A stretch of 64,000 bases of DNA from assembly GCF_021283545.2 (NCBI RefSeq), contig NZ_CP128540.1, positions 6,236,501-6,300,500 of the forward strand, written 5' to 3'. Positions 48,574 to 59,747 of the stretch are shown here, in pieces; within the stretch, counting starts at the first letter, position 1, and every line of letters begins with the position of its first letter. The position numbers were made by a program, and so were the translations under genes. The notes beneath the pieces were generated by a model. The model had not been told where the DNA came from and ran no database searches. It was given only the letters and a program-made list of their open reading frames with translations. Origin of the DNA: Pseudomonas alloputida. GTDB taxonomy: Bacteria > Pseudomonadota > Gammaproteobacteria > Pseudomonadales > Pseudomonadaceae.

Positions 48574-49366
48574 ATTCGTATTCTCCGGCGGAGCACGCTA
48601 CGGTCACCGCAAACTCGTTTCTCTCACCCGAAATCAAAAGCCTCAGTTCACGGGGAGGATCACTGTCTGGTAGTTTAACGTAAATATTGGCTCCCGTCAC
48701 TTCGCCATCACGCTCCAAGAAGCGATCCAACGCAGACATCGAACCCTCATCCGATGAAAGGTTTTCATCAACCGATGCGGAGGTAATCTGCATTTGGGCC
48801 CCGAATTCATTTCGAGCCGTTGAATTGCTATATCTGATTTCTTGGGAGAGGTTATCGCGCTCGCGCAGAATCTTATTCTTAGCGGGGCTAAGCGAAACTT
48901 CAGCGAACCCATCGTCCGGTAGAAATTTCCTTACTTTGTTTTTCAACACCCACAAGAGCTCGGAATATTTCTTTGCCTGATTATCTTGAGAGGCAATACG
49001 AAACTCCAATAAACCAGTGTGGTCCAGGTGAACAATATTCACCGCACGTTTTTTTGTGGTCGCATAGCGTCGAATCAGTTCGCCAGTTGCTGGATCCGTC
49101 TCCACAGCGCTGAGACGATTGATGTCACGGCTTTCGACGACTTTGATCGTAAGCGAAACCGGTGTCTTCTGCGGGTCCGGACGGTACAGGCGGATGTCGA
49201 CGATTGTGGCCTCGTCGGGCATCTCAAGATCCAGCGGGTGAGTAAACAGCCCCGAAAGGCCCTCAGCTGCTGCGATTGAAGCGATGCGCGTAGGAGACAG
49301 CAGGCCGATTGCCCGCTCTTCAGTGCACTGGAAAAGGAACGAGTGCTGCTTGCCAAACTCCTCCAC
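48539..49366 (-). CDS. Unknown protein, first gene of the three-gene operon
   Basis: 275 aa from GTG 49366, but the coding-like frame stays open to 49435 (KDKKLALKDLRDLLQQVEEF), where it meets a TAG; there is no ATG, GTG or TTG in that extension and no clear ribosome-binding site at the GTG. The 5' end may be damaged or use an unusual start. The protein is alpha/beta with HLDHTGLLEFRIAS and a Ser/Asp-rich linker (SVDENLSSDEGSMS). Family not recognised. Confidence 0.6.
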   Translation of the reverse strand: MEEFGKQHSFLFQCTEERAIGLLSPTRIASIAAAEGLSGLFTHPLDLEMPDEATIVDIRLYRPDPQKTPVSLTIKVVESRDINRLSAVETDPATGELIRRYATTKKRAVNIVHLDHTGLLEFRIASQDNQAKKYSELLWVLKNKVRKFLPDDGFAEVSLSPAKNKILRERDNLSQEIRYSNSTARNEFGAQMQITSASVDENLSSDEGSMSALDRFLERDGEVTGANIYVKLPDSDPPRELRLLISGERNEFAVTVACSAGEYEYVRGKVIAFNT

Positions 49367-49437
49367 CTGCTGCAGTAGATCACGGAGGTCTTTCAGGGCA
49401 AGTTTTTTATCCTTGAGGGCAGGCTCGATCCGCTTCT

Positions 49438-49710
49438 ATCAAACAAAAGATAACCCACTGTTCTTTCTAGCGAAAAAAACAGGCGCGCGGGGTCAATGGC
49501 GGCGAAGTGTTCACTCTTCTATACGTGGTCACAGCAAGCTGTGCCGACAGGGATTAACGCCGATGCCATTTGGGCCACTCTCTCATTCGGGAGCAAAGCA
49601 GCACACCAGTGCGGTCTACGGCCTCTTTCCCGCGCATTGGGAACCATAGCAAAGTATTCGGCGGCTGACCTACCCGGATCAGTCGGCGAATGCTTTTCTA
49701 GATCTCGATG
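49438..49710. other. Junction-like stretch upstream of the operon
   Basis: 273 bases with no coherent gene; frames on both strands are short and of mixed composition. It would have to hold the operon promoter, or it is the scar of a deletion. Confidence 0.4.
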
Positions 49711-49935
49711 TCAGTGCAGATCTGACGTCATGCGCATCCTGTTTGCTGTGCGACAGCGCAGCCCGGAAGGGCTGGGTGATCTCTCATAGAGATCGTCCCA
49801 GTTTTGCGCAGAAACGGGGATGCCCTTCGTCCGGAGGAATTCCTTGACGACGGCTTGGCTAGTCGCATTTTTCAGAAGGCCAAAAAGGATCTTGGCTAGC
49901 TTTTGGTCGTCGTCACTCAGCACATCACTCTCCAC
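49711..49935 (-). CDS. Possible 5' gene fragment
   Basis: 74-codon minus-strand frame. The first 50 residues look like a real protein (DDDQKLAKILFGLLKNATSQ, then GIPVSAQNWDDLYE); the tail (SPSPSGLRCRTANRMRM) looks like random read-through. It may be the N-terminus of a truncated gene lying on the same strand as the three-gene operon. Confidence 0.35.
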   Translation of the reverse strand: MESDVLSDDDQKLAKILFGLLKNATSQAVVKEFLRTKGIPVSAQNWDDLYERSPSPSGLRCRTANRMRMTSDLH

Positions 49936-50093
49936 AAATTGGCATTAAGCTTAAAGGCTCGTGCGAGCCTTGGCTGTGGAGGCATGAAGCCGGTGACATC
50001 CTGCCACGAGAGCGCCGACCTGCGCGCATCATGCCTTCCATTGCGCGCGCATTCTCGCCTTTTTATCCAGCGGTACACAATGAGTGGAGAAGG

Positions 50094-50414
50094 TCAAAAT
50101 GCCATCAGCGATGTAGGATCCCTTGGCCACGTGGAGTAGGTTCCATCAGATTTTGCCGTAATGTTCAGCTTTTTCGGGAAGATGGGTAGGAATTCCCAGC
50201 TTTTCTGTGAACCGCAAGCAACAGCCTGAGCCCCAGTCATCCGGGACCTAGCATCACAATTGTTGGTGAAGCTGACTGCTGTGGTGGCCCGCCTGGGCCT
50301 AAAATCAAATTTGCTCTGCAACACTGAATATGGAACATCAAAATCTGAATAAGCATCAAGGAATGCTTCTATCTCGGGCACTTCAGCCGAGTGAAACACT
50401 AGAGTTGACACCAT
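50094..50414 (-). CDS. Doubtful ORF at the island edge
   Basis: 106 codons starting [20 protein letters not shown] just inside the radC junction. The first 45 residues are plausible; the rest is not. It could be a small gene of the element end or chance. No ribosome-binding site can be named. Confidence 0.25.
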
Positions 50415-50422
50415 AACCGCGA

Positions 50423-50934
50423 AGGATCAATGCCGCAGCGTTGTGCACCAGCGCCCGCCGCACCACCTCTCGCGGATAGACACTCGCCCGATCTATCGTG
50501 CCCCTGAACAGGATCTCGAATGCCAGTGGCCGGTGCTTGGTATCGAGAAACAGACACCCGAACACCTCGCTGGCCTCATGCCTGAGCATGGCTTTCAAGT
50601 AGCGTCGCACCGCTGCCGGGCTGTCCATGGCAGACTCCCGCTCAATCGACGTTGCAAGGTGCCTGCGGCCTATCTCAAGCAGTGCCTGCAGCTGGCTGTA
50701 CCTCACCGGGCCCAACCCAAGCTCGCCGACGAAGGCCTCGCGGTCGGCCTCCAGCAACCGGCGCAAGCTGCCGAACTTCACCAACAAGCCTCGAGAAAGC
50801 TCCACGACATTACACCCACGTACGCCTGAGCCGAGAAAAACGGCCAGCAGCTCCGTATCTGTCAGGCTCCCTGCCCCTCGCTGCAACAACTTCTCCCTAG
50901 GCCGTTCTTCCGCCGGCCACTCCCTGATGTTCAT
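50423..50934 (-). pseudogene. radC: radC truncated by the genomic island
   Basis: Start [20 protein letters not shown]; the UPF0758/RadC N-terminal helix-hairpin region and the start of the JAB/MPN domain are intact up to [13 protein letters not shown]. Family members continue THNHPSG (metal-binding His residues) for about 55 more residues; here the frame reads [12 protein letters not shown] and stops at 50383. The break after the ATCCT of the Ile-Leu codons marks the island's right end. Confidence 0.9.
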
Positions 50935-51059
50935 TCCACCCCTGCCTTTGCTGCGGCCCATTTCGGCCCTGTGTTAATCTATTTCGCCTCGTACATGCGA
51001 CGTTCCGCCGCAGGCATTTCAAACGTCGTCGCCCGCTCTCACTGGAAAAAGGCAAGCCT

Positions 51060-52271
51060 ATGCAGCGGCTGTATCGCAAGCGCATCGTTCTCGGCGTGGG
51101 TGGCGGCATTGCCGCCTACAAAAGCGCCGAGCTGATTCGCCGTCTCCTGGAGCACGGCGCGCAGGTGCGCGTCGTCATGACCCGGGGTGGTGCAGAATTC
51201 ATCACCCCGCTGACCCTGCAGGCGCTGTCGGGCCACCCCGTACACATGGACCTGCTCGACCCGGCCGCCGAAGCTGCCATGGGCCATATCGAGCTGGCCA
51301 AGTGGGCGGACCTGGTGCTGATCGCCCCAGCCACCGCCGACCTCATGGCACGCATGGCCCAGGGCATGGCAGACGACCTGCTGACCACGCTGGTGCTGGC
51401 CACTGACGCCACCGTCGCCGTGGCGCCGGCGATGAACCAGGCCATGTGGCGTGACCCGGCCACCCAAGCCAACCTCGAGCTGCTCAAGAGCCGTGGCATT
51501 CAGGTGTTCGGCCCGGCATCCGGCAGCCAGGCCTGTGGCGACGTCGGCCTGGGGCGCATGCTCGAAGCCACCGACCTGGCCTGGTGCGCCGCGGAAAGCT
51601 TCAAGCGCCAGGCACTGACCGGCAAGCACGTGCTGATCACCGCCGGGCCGACCCAGGAAAACATCGACCCGGTGCGCTACATCACCAATCATAGCTCCGG
51701 CAAGATGGGCTTCGCCCTGGCCGAAGCGGCCGCCGAAGCAGGGGCTCGGGTGACCCTCGTCACTGGCCCTGTGCACTTGCCAACCCCTGACCGGGTCAGC
51801 CGCATCGACGTCGTCAGCGCGCGGGACATGCTCGCGGCCTGTGAAGCGGCCAAGCCGTGCGACCTGTTCATCGCCTCGGCAGCGGTTGCGGACTACCGTC
51901 CCGAAGTGGTTGCCACACAAAAACTGAAGAAAGATCCTACGACCGGCGACGGCATGCTGCTGCAGATGGTGCGTAATCCCGATATCCTTGCCACCATTGC
52001 TGGCCGCGCCGACCGCCCGTTCAGCGTCGGCTTTGCCGCCGAAACCGAGCACCTGCTCGATTACGCCACGCGCAAGCTCAAGGACAAGAACCTCGACCTG
52101 ATCGTCGCCAATGATGTGGCCAACCCCAGCATCGGCTTCAACAGCGAAGAAAACGCCTTGACCGTGATCGACCGCCAGCAGCACCAGACCCTCTTCGCGC
52201 AGACCAGCAAGGGCAAGATCGCCCGGCAACTGGTCGCCTTCATCGCCGAACGGCTCAACCAGGTTCAATAA
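51060..52271 (+). CDS. coaBC: Bifunctional CoaBC (Dfp), coenzyme A synthesis
   Basis: 403 aa. N-terminal flavoprotein phosphopantothenoylcysteine decarboxylase domain ([41 protein letters not shown]) and C-terminal phosphopantothenate-cysteine ligase domain ([20 protein letters not shown]). Joins cysteine to 4'-phosphopantothenate, then decarboxylates. Divergent from radC; dut follows after 5 bases, a common bacterial order. Confidence 0.97.
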   Translation: MQRLYRKRIVLGVGGGIAAYKSAELIRRLLEHGAQVRVVMTRGGAEFITPLTLQALSGHPVHMDLLDPAAEAAMGHIELAKWADLVLIAPATADLMARMAQGMADDLLTTLVLATDATVAVAPAMNQAMWRDPATQANLELLKSRGIQVFGPASGSQACGDVGLGRMLEATDLAWCAAESFKRQALTGKHVLITAGPTQENIDPVRYITNHSSGKMGFALAEAAAEAGARVTLVTGPVHLPTPDRVSRIDVVSARDMLAACEAAKPCDLFIASAAVADYRPEVVATQKLKKDPTTGDGMLLQMVRNPDILATIAGRADRPFSVGFAAETEHLLDYATRKLKDKNLDLIVANDVANPSIGFNSEENALTVIDRQQHQTLFAQTSKGKIARQLVAFIAERLNQVQ

Positions 52272-52276
52272 GTTAC

Positions 52277-52732
52277 ATGCACGCTCTTCAAGCCAAGATC
52301 CTCGACCCACGCCTGGGCAGCGAATTTCCGCTACCCGCATACGCCACCCCCGGCTCCGCCGGCCTCGACCTGCGCGCCCTGCTCAAGGAAGACACCATCC
52401 TCGAACCGGGCCAGACCGTTCTGATTCCTACCGGCCTGTCGATCTACATCGGCGACCCGGGCCTGGCGGCAGTCATCCTGCCGCGCTCGGGCCTGGGCCA
52501 TAAACACGGCATCGTGCTGGGCAACCTGGTCGGCCTGATCGATTCGGACTACCAGGGCGAGCTGATGGTGTCGTGCTGGAACCGCGGCAACACGCCGTTC
52601 ACCATCGCGGTTGGCGAGCGCATCGCCCAGCTGGTGCTGGTGCCGGTGGTGCAGGCTCACTTCGAAATCGTCGAAGCGTTCGACGAAAGCCAGCGTGGCG
52701 CTGGCGGCTTCGGTCACTCCGGCAGCCATTGA
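52277..52732 (+). CDS. dut: dUTP diphosphatase
   Basis: 151 aa, full length. Trimeric dUTPase motifs: [31 protein letters not shown] and the C-terminal [10 protein letters not shown] arm. Hydrolyses dUTP to dUMP, keeping uracil out of DNA and feeding dTMP synthesis. In operon with coaBC. Confidence 0.97.
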   Translation: MHALQAKILDPRLGSEFPLPAYATPGSAGLDLRALLKEDTILEPGQTVLIPTGLSIYIGDPGLAAVILPRSGLGHKHGIVLGNLVGLIDSDYQGELMVSCWNRGNTPFTIAVGERIAQLVLVPVVQAHFEIVEAFDESQRGAGGFGHSGSH

Positions 52733-52843
52733 GCCGGCAAATGACCGTTCAGGCCAAGGATGGCGAACTCTCTGGCGAAACCACCGTCCAAGCGTTCAGT
52801 TTGCGCCTGCCCAGAAAGCCTTTGACTAATGGAGCTTCCAGAG

Positions 52844-54244
52844 ATGAACGACATGGCCCACCTGGTCCCCGCCGCATTGCCCGACAGCATTTTCCGCGCA
52901 TATGACATCCGCGGCGTGGTCGGCAAGACCCTTCACGCCGAAACCGCCTACTGGATCGGCCGCGCCATCGGCGCGCAAAGCCTGGCCCAGGGCGAACCGC
53001 AGGTTTCGGTAGGGCGCGATGGCCGCCTGTCGGGCCCGATGCTGGTGGAACAGCTGATCAAAGGCCTGGTCGATGCGGGCTGCAACGTCAGCGACGTCGG
53101 CCTGGTGCCTACCCCGGCGCTGTACTACGCAGCCAACGTGCTGGCCGGCAAGTCCGGTGTGATGCTGACCGGCAGCCACAACCCGTCGGACTACAACGGT
53201 TTCAAGATCGTCATCGCCGGTGACACCCTGGCCAACGAACAGATCCAGGCCCTGCTGACCCGCCTGAAAACCAACGACCTGACCCTGGCCCAAGGCCGCG
53301 TGGAAAAGGTCGAGATCCTCGACCGCTACTTCAAGCAGATCGTCGGCGACGTGAAGCTGGCGAAAAAGCTCAAAGTGGTGGTGGACTGCGGCAACGGCGC
53401 CGCTGGCGTGGTTGCACCGCAACTGATCGAAGCCCTGGGCTGCGAAGTGATCCCGCTGTTCTGCGAGGTCGACGGCAACTTCCCCAACCACCACCCGGAC
53501 CCGGGCAAGCCGGAAAACCTCGAGGACCTGATCGCCAAGGTCAAGGAAACCGGTGCCGATATCGGTCTGGCCTTCGACGGTGACGGCGACCGCGTCGGCG
53601 TGGTGACCAACACCGGCAGCATCGTCTACCCCGACCGCCTGCTGATGCTGTTTGCCCAGGACGTGCTGTCGCGCAACCCGGGCGCCGAGATCATCTTCGA
53701 CGTCAAATGCACCCGCCGCCTGACCCCGTTGATCGAACAGCACGGTGGCCGCGCCTTGATGTGGAAAACCGGCCATTCGCTGATCAAGAAGAAGATGAAG
53801 CAGACCGGTTCGCTGCTGGCAGGCGAGATGAGCGGTCACATCTTCATCAAGGAACGCTGGTACGGTTTTGACGACGGCATCTATAGCGCCGCGCGCCTGC
53901 TGGAGATCCTCAGCAAGACCGAGCAGAGCGCCGAAAACCTGTTTGCCGCCTTCCCGAACGACATTTCCACGCCGGAAATCAATATTGATGTGACCGACGA
54001 GGGTAAATTCAGCATCATTGATGCACTGCAACGCGACGCCGACTGGGGCGAAGCCAACCTGACCACCATCGACGGTGTGCGGGTCGACTACGCCAACGGC
54101 TGGGGCCTGGTTCGCGCCTCCAACACCACCCCGGTGCTGGTACTGCGTTTCGAGGCCGACAGCGACGCCGAATTGCAACGTATCAAGGATGTTTTCCGCA
54201 CCCAGTTGCTGCGGGTAGAGCCTGAGCTGCAACTGCCGTTCTGA
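52844..54244 (+). CDS. algC: Phosphomannomutase/phosphoglucomutase AlgC
   Basis: 466 aa from ATG 52844, with GGAG 9 bases upstream (the ATT-ATG region at 52829 lacks one). Motifs: active-site Ser in TGSHNPSDYNGFK, metal-binding DGDGDR, substrate-binding GEMSGH and C-terminal RASNTTPVLVLRFEAD. Converts mannose-6-P and glucose-6-P to their 1-phosphates for alginate, LPS core and rhamnolipid sugars. Confidence 0.97.
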   Translation: MNDMAHLVPAALPDSIFRAYDIRGVVGKTLHAETAYWIGRAIGAQSLAQGEPQVSVGRDGRLSGPMLVEQLIKGLVDAGCNVSDVGLVPTPALYYAANVLAGKSGVMLTGSHNPSDYNGFKIVIAGDTLANEQIQALLTRLKTNDLTLAQGRVEKVEILDRYFKQIVGDVKLAKKLKVVVDCGNGAAGVVAPQLIEALGCEVIPLFCEVDGNFPNHHPDPGKPENLEDLIAKVKETGADIGLAFDGDGDRVGVVTNTGSIVYPDRLLMLFAQDVLSRNPGAEIIFDVKCTRRLTPLIEQHGGRALMWKTGHSLIKKKMKQTGSLLAGEMSGHIFIKERWYGFDDGIYSAARLLEILSKTEQSAENLFAAFPNDISTPEINIDVTDEGKFSIIDALQRDADWGEANLTTIDGVRVDYANGWGLVRASNTTPVLVLRFEADSDAELQRIKDVFRTQLLRVEPELQLPF

Positions 54245-55180
<936 letters not shown>

Positions 55181-55200
55181 TTGATCGGTTAGCCTGCACT

Positions 55201-55272
55201 GGCCTCTTCGCGGGTAAACCCGCTCCCACAAAGGAAATCCCCATGTAGGAGCGGGTTTACCCGCGAAAGGGC
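55201..55272. repeat. Inverted pair of P. putida-type REP sequences
   Basis: GCGGGTAAACCCGCTCC (left) faces its complement GGAGCGGGTTTACCCGC (right), with GGCC at the outer edges. Typical intergenic REP/BIME of P. putida, between argB and pyrE. None were noticed in the island. Confidence 0.85.
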
Positions 55273-55292
55273 CAGATCAGGCGGCACAAAAA

Positions 55293-55323
55293 AAGGCGAC
55301 CCTCTGAAGAAGGTCGCCTTTTT
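55293..55323. terminator. Bidirectional terminator argB/pyrE
   Basis: AAGGCGACC / GGTCGCCTT flanked by an A-run on the left and T-run on the right, between the convergent argB and pyrE genes. Confidence 0.93.
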
Positions 55324-55339
55324 CATTCCTGGGCCAGGA

Positions 55340-55981
55340 TCAGATCCCGTACTGCGCCCGGTAGGCCTCGACAGCCGGCAGATGCTGTTTCAGCTGTGGA
55401 TCGTCAGCCAGGAACTCCAGCACCTGGGTCAGCGAAACAATGCTGACCACCGGGATACCGAAGTCGCGTTCCACTTCCTGGATCGCCGACAGTTCGCCAT
55501 TGCCGCGCTCTTCACGGTTCAGCGCGATCAGTACACCAGCGGCCTTGGCCTGCTGGGCGTTGATGATCTGCATGACCTCACGAATGGCGGTACCGGCAGT
55601 AATCACGTCGTCGATGATCAGCACGTCACCGGCCAGCGGCGCGCCGACCAGGCTGCCACCTTCGCCATGGTCCTTGGCTTCCTTGCGGTTGAAGCACCAT
55701 GGCACGTCCAGCTGATGCTGGTCGGCAAGGGCCACGGCGGTAGTCGCCGCCAAAGGGATACCCTTGTAGGCCGGGCCGAACAGCACATCGAACGGGATCT
55801 TGCTATCGACGATGGCGGCGGCGTAGCAACGCCCCAGCTCAGCCAGTGCGGAGCCGGTGTTGAACAAGCCGGCATTGAAGAAATACGGGCTGGTACGCCC
55901 CGATTTCAGGGTGAATTCACCGAAACGCAGTACCCCGCGATCGATGGCAAAACGGATAAAGTCGCGCTGATACGGCTGCAT
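55340..55981 (-). CDS. pyrE: Orotate phosphoribosyltransferase
   Basis: 213 aa, full length. [18 protein letters not shown] near the N-terminus and the PRPP loop [17 protein letters not shown]. Makes orotidine-5'-phosphate in pyrimidine synthesis. Divergent from crc with an 80-base shared promoter region. Confidence 0.97.
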   Translation of the reverse strand: MQPYQRDFIRFAIDRGVLRFGEFTLKSGRTSPYFFNAGLFNTGSALAELGRCYAAAIVDSKIPFDVLFGPAYKGIPLAATTAVALADQHQLDVPWCFNRKEAKDHGEGGSLVGAPLAGDVLIIDDVITAGTAIREVMQIINAQQAKAAGVLIALNREERGNGELSAIQEVERDFGIPVVSIVSLTQVLEFLADDPQLKQHLPAVEAYRAQYGI

Positions 55982-56061
55982 GAATAGTCCCGGACACCAC
56001 GGATTTAGCTAAATGGGTTGAGCTCGGGTATCATACACGCACGAGATTTATGGGGCCATTT

Positions 56062-56841
56062 ATGCGGATCATCAGTGTGAACGTAAATGGCATTCAGGCT
56101 GCGGCCGAGCGTGGTTTGCTCAGCTGGCTGCAAGCCCAGAATGCCGACGTCATCTGCCTTCAGGATACCCGCGCCTCGGCCTTTGAACTCGACGACCCAG
56201 CTTTCCAGCTCGATGGCTATTTCCTTTATGCCTGCGACGCGGAGGTGCCTGCCCAAGGTGGTGTGGCCCTTTACTCGCGCATGCAGCCCAAGGCAGTCAT
56301 CACCGGCCTGGGCTTCGAGACAGCCGACCGCTACGGGCGTTACCTGCAAGCAGATTTCGACAAAGTCAGTATTGCCAGCCTGCTGCTGCCTTCGGGCATG
56401 AACGGCGACGAAGACTTGAATCAGAAATTCAAGTTGATGGACGACTTCGCCAAGTACCTGGACAAGCAGCGTCGCAAGCGTCGCGAATACATCTATTGCG
56501 GCTCGTTCTACGTGGCGCAGCAGAAGCTCGACATCAAGAATTGGCGTGACAGCCAGCAGTCGCCGGGCTTCCTGGCGCCAGAACGCGCCTGGATGGATGC
56601 GATCACTGGCGAGATGGGGTATGTCGATGCCTTGCGCGAAGTCAGCCGTGAAGGCGACCAGTACAGCTGGTGGCCGGACAACGAGCAGGCCGAGATGCTC
56701 AACCTGGGGTATCGGTTCGACTACCAGATCCTCACCCCGGGCCTGCGCCGCTTCGTGCGCAACGCTCGCCTGCCGCGTCAGCCACGCTTCTCCCAGCATG
56801 CACCGCTGATCGTCGACTATGACTGGACGCTGACCATCTAA
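56062..56841 (+). CDS. crc: Catabolite repression control protein Crc
   Basis: 259 aa, starting MRIISVNVNGIQAAAERGLL. Exonuclease III-like endonuclease/exonuclease/phosphatase fold, but a global regulator in pseudomonads acting with Hfq to block translation of catabolic mRNAs. ATG 56062 chosen by family; an in-frame start at 56050 exists. Confidence 0.96.
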   Translation: MRIISVNVNGIQAAAERGLLSWLQAQNADVICLQDTRASAFELDDPAFQLDGYFLYACDAEVPAQGGVALYSRMQPKAVITGLGFETADRYGRYLQADFDKVSIASLLLPSGMNGDEDLNQKFKLMDDFAKYLDKQRRKRREYIYCGSFYVAQQKLDIKNWRDSQQSPGFLAPERAWMDAITGEMGYVDALREVSREGDQYSWWPDNEQAEMLNLGYRFDYQILTPGLRRFVRNARLPRQPRFSQHAPLIVDYDWTLTI

Positions 56842-56845
56842 AAGG

Positions 56846-56874
56846 CCATTGGGGCTGCATTGCAGCCCCAATGG
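56846..56874. terminator. Terminator after crc
   Basis: Palindrome around TTGGGGCTGCA/TGCAGCCCCAA, between convergent crc and the DUF4870 gene. The same hairpin core and ATGGTT flank recur after gmk (59721-59745). Confidence 0.88.
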
Positions 56875-57243
56875 TTATTTGATCGGCCGCCAGATCATCG
56901 GGTAGCGATAAGGCTTGCCCTCATTCGCCCGCACCGCCGCGATGATGATCAATATCATCACTGCCACCGTGAGCATGGCAAACAGCACCAGCCCGATAAA
57001 CACGAACATCAGCAGGAAGCAGATGAACCCGGCAATGGTCACGCTGATCTGAAAGTTCAGCGCCTCTTTGCCCTGGGCGTCGATAAAAGGGTCTTGCTCG
57101 CGCTTGAGGTGCCATAGCACCAGCGGGCCCAGCAGGTGCCCAAGCGGCACTACCAGGCCCAACAGCGCGGAGAGGTGGCAGAACATCGCCCATTGCCGGA
57201 TTTCGGCATTGGGCGGGGTGATCGACAGGTTCGAATCGCTCAT
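56875..57243 (-). CDS. DUF4870 small membrane protein
   Basis: 122 aa from MSDSNLSITPPNAEIRQWAM, with hydrophobic segments LSALLGLVVPLGHLLGPLVLW, ITIAGFICFLLMFVFIGLVLF and VAVMILIIIAAVRANEG. DUF4870/Tic20-like family, function unknown. Follows rph on the same strand after 23 bases. Confidence 0.88.
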   Translation of the reverse strand: MSDSNLSITPPNAEIRQWAMFCHLSALLGLVVPLGHLLGPLVLWHLKREQDPFIDAQGKEALNFQISVTIAGFICFLLMFVFIGLVLFAMLTVAVMILIIIAAVRANEGKPYRYPMIWRPIK

Positions 57244-57266
57244 GCCCCGCACCTCCTTGGCCGGTT

Positions 57267-57989
57267 TCAGTCAGCCAGTGCTGCCTGCTGCAGCTCGAAA
57301 ATCTCGTTCATGCCCTTCTGCGCCAAAGCGAGCATGGCGTTGAAATCTTCCGGCTGGAACGGTGCGCCTTCGGCAGTACCCTGCACTTCGATGAAACCAC
57401 CAGCGCTGGTCATGACCACATTCAGGTCGGTTTCGGCTGCGGAGTCTTCCAGGTAGTCCAGGTCGAGCACCGCTTCGCCCTGATACATGCCTACCGACAC
57501 GGCAGCGATCATGTGCTTGAGCGGGTTGCCGCCCTTGAGGCCGCCGCGCTTCTTGATCACTGCCAAAGCGTCGCACAAGGCAACCATGGCGCCGGTGATG
57601 GACGCGGTACGGGTACCGCCATCGGCCTGGATCACGTCGCAATCGACGTACAGGGTGATGTCACCGAGCTTGCTCATGTCCAGCGCGGCGCGCAGCGAAC
57701 GGCCGATCAGGCGCTGGATTTCCAGGGTGCGGCCACCCTGCTTGCCACGGCTGGCTTCGCGCTGGTTACGTTCGCCGGTGGAGCGCGGCAGCATGCCATA
57801 CTCGGCGGTCAGCCAGCCTTGGCCCTGGCCTTTGAGGAAGCGCGGTACACCGTTTTCAACGCTGACCGTGCAGATGACTTTGGTGTCACCGAACTCGACC
57901 AGTACCGACCCTTCGGCGTGCTTGGTGTAGTTGCGGGTGATGCGGATCGAGCGGAGCTGATCGGCAACGCGACCACTTGGACGTTTCAT
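57267..57989 (-). CDS. rph: Ribonuclease PH
   Basis: 240 aa from [20 protein letters not shown]. RNase PH fold: [31 protein letters not shown] segment, [10 protein letters not shown] and [18 protein letters not shown]. Trims tRNA 3' ends using phosphate. An upstream frame to 58028 is not supported by the family. Confidence 0.96.
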   Translation of the reverse strand: MKRPSGRVADQLRSIRITRNYTKHAEGSVLVEFGDTKVICTVSVENGVPRFLKGQGQGWLTAEYGMLPRSTGERNQREASRGKQGGRTLEIQRLIGRSLRAALDMSKLGDITLYVDCDVIQADGGTRTASITGAMVALCDALAVIKKRGGLKGGNPLKHMIAAVSVGMYQGEAVLDLDYLEDSAAETDLNVVMTSAGGFIEVQGTAEGAPFQPEDFNAMLALAQKGMNEIFELQQAALAD

Positions 57990-58216
57990 CTGGGATACCT
58001 GTACTGGGACTTTGAATCTGCCGAGCATTATAGAGCCCGCAGCCCGGGGAAGACATGCCTATTGTCGCGCCCGGCACAGCCCGTCGCCTTTTCCTACCGC
58101 AGTAGCCACCCGTCAGTAACATAGGCGGATTGGGCGCCACGGCGACACTGCGCTACAATCCTGCGCCTTGCAGCCGAGAGGCTCCCACCGTTCATTCATT
58201 ACGCGAGGTACTCCCC

Positions 58217-59714
<1,498 letters not shown>

Positions 59715-59720
59715 AGATCG

Positions 59721-59745
59721 ATGGGGCTGCATTGCAGCCCCAATG
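59721..59745. terminator. Terminator after gmk
   Basis: ATTGGGGCTGCA-type hairpin (GGGGCTGCA/TGCAGCCCC), nearly the same as the one after crc; lies between convergent gmk and the permease gene. Confidence 0.85.
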
Positions 59746-59747
59746 GT

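Noticed and set aside
51039..52340. Long minus-strand frame opposite coaBC
   Set aside because: Antisense shadow of coaBC, no family motifs, no ribosome-binding site.
52826..54232. 468-codon minus-strand frame opposite algC
   Set aside because: Antisense shadow; algC motifs on the plus strand are decisive.
57487..58124. Plus-strand frames opposite rph
   Set aside because: Shadows of a well-defined RNase PH gene.
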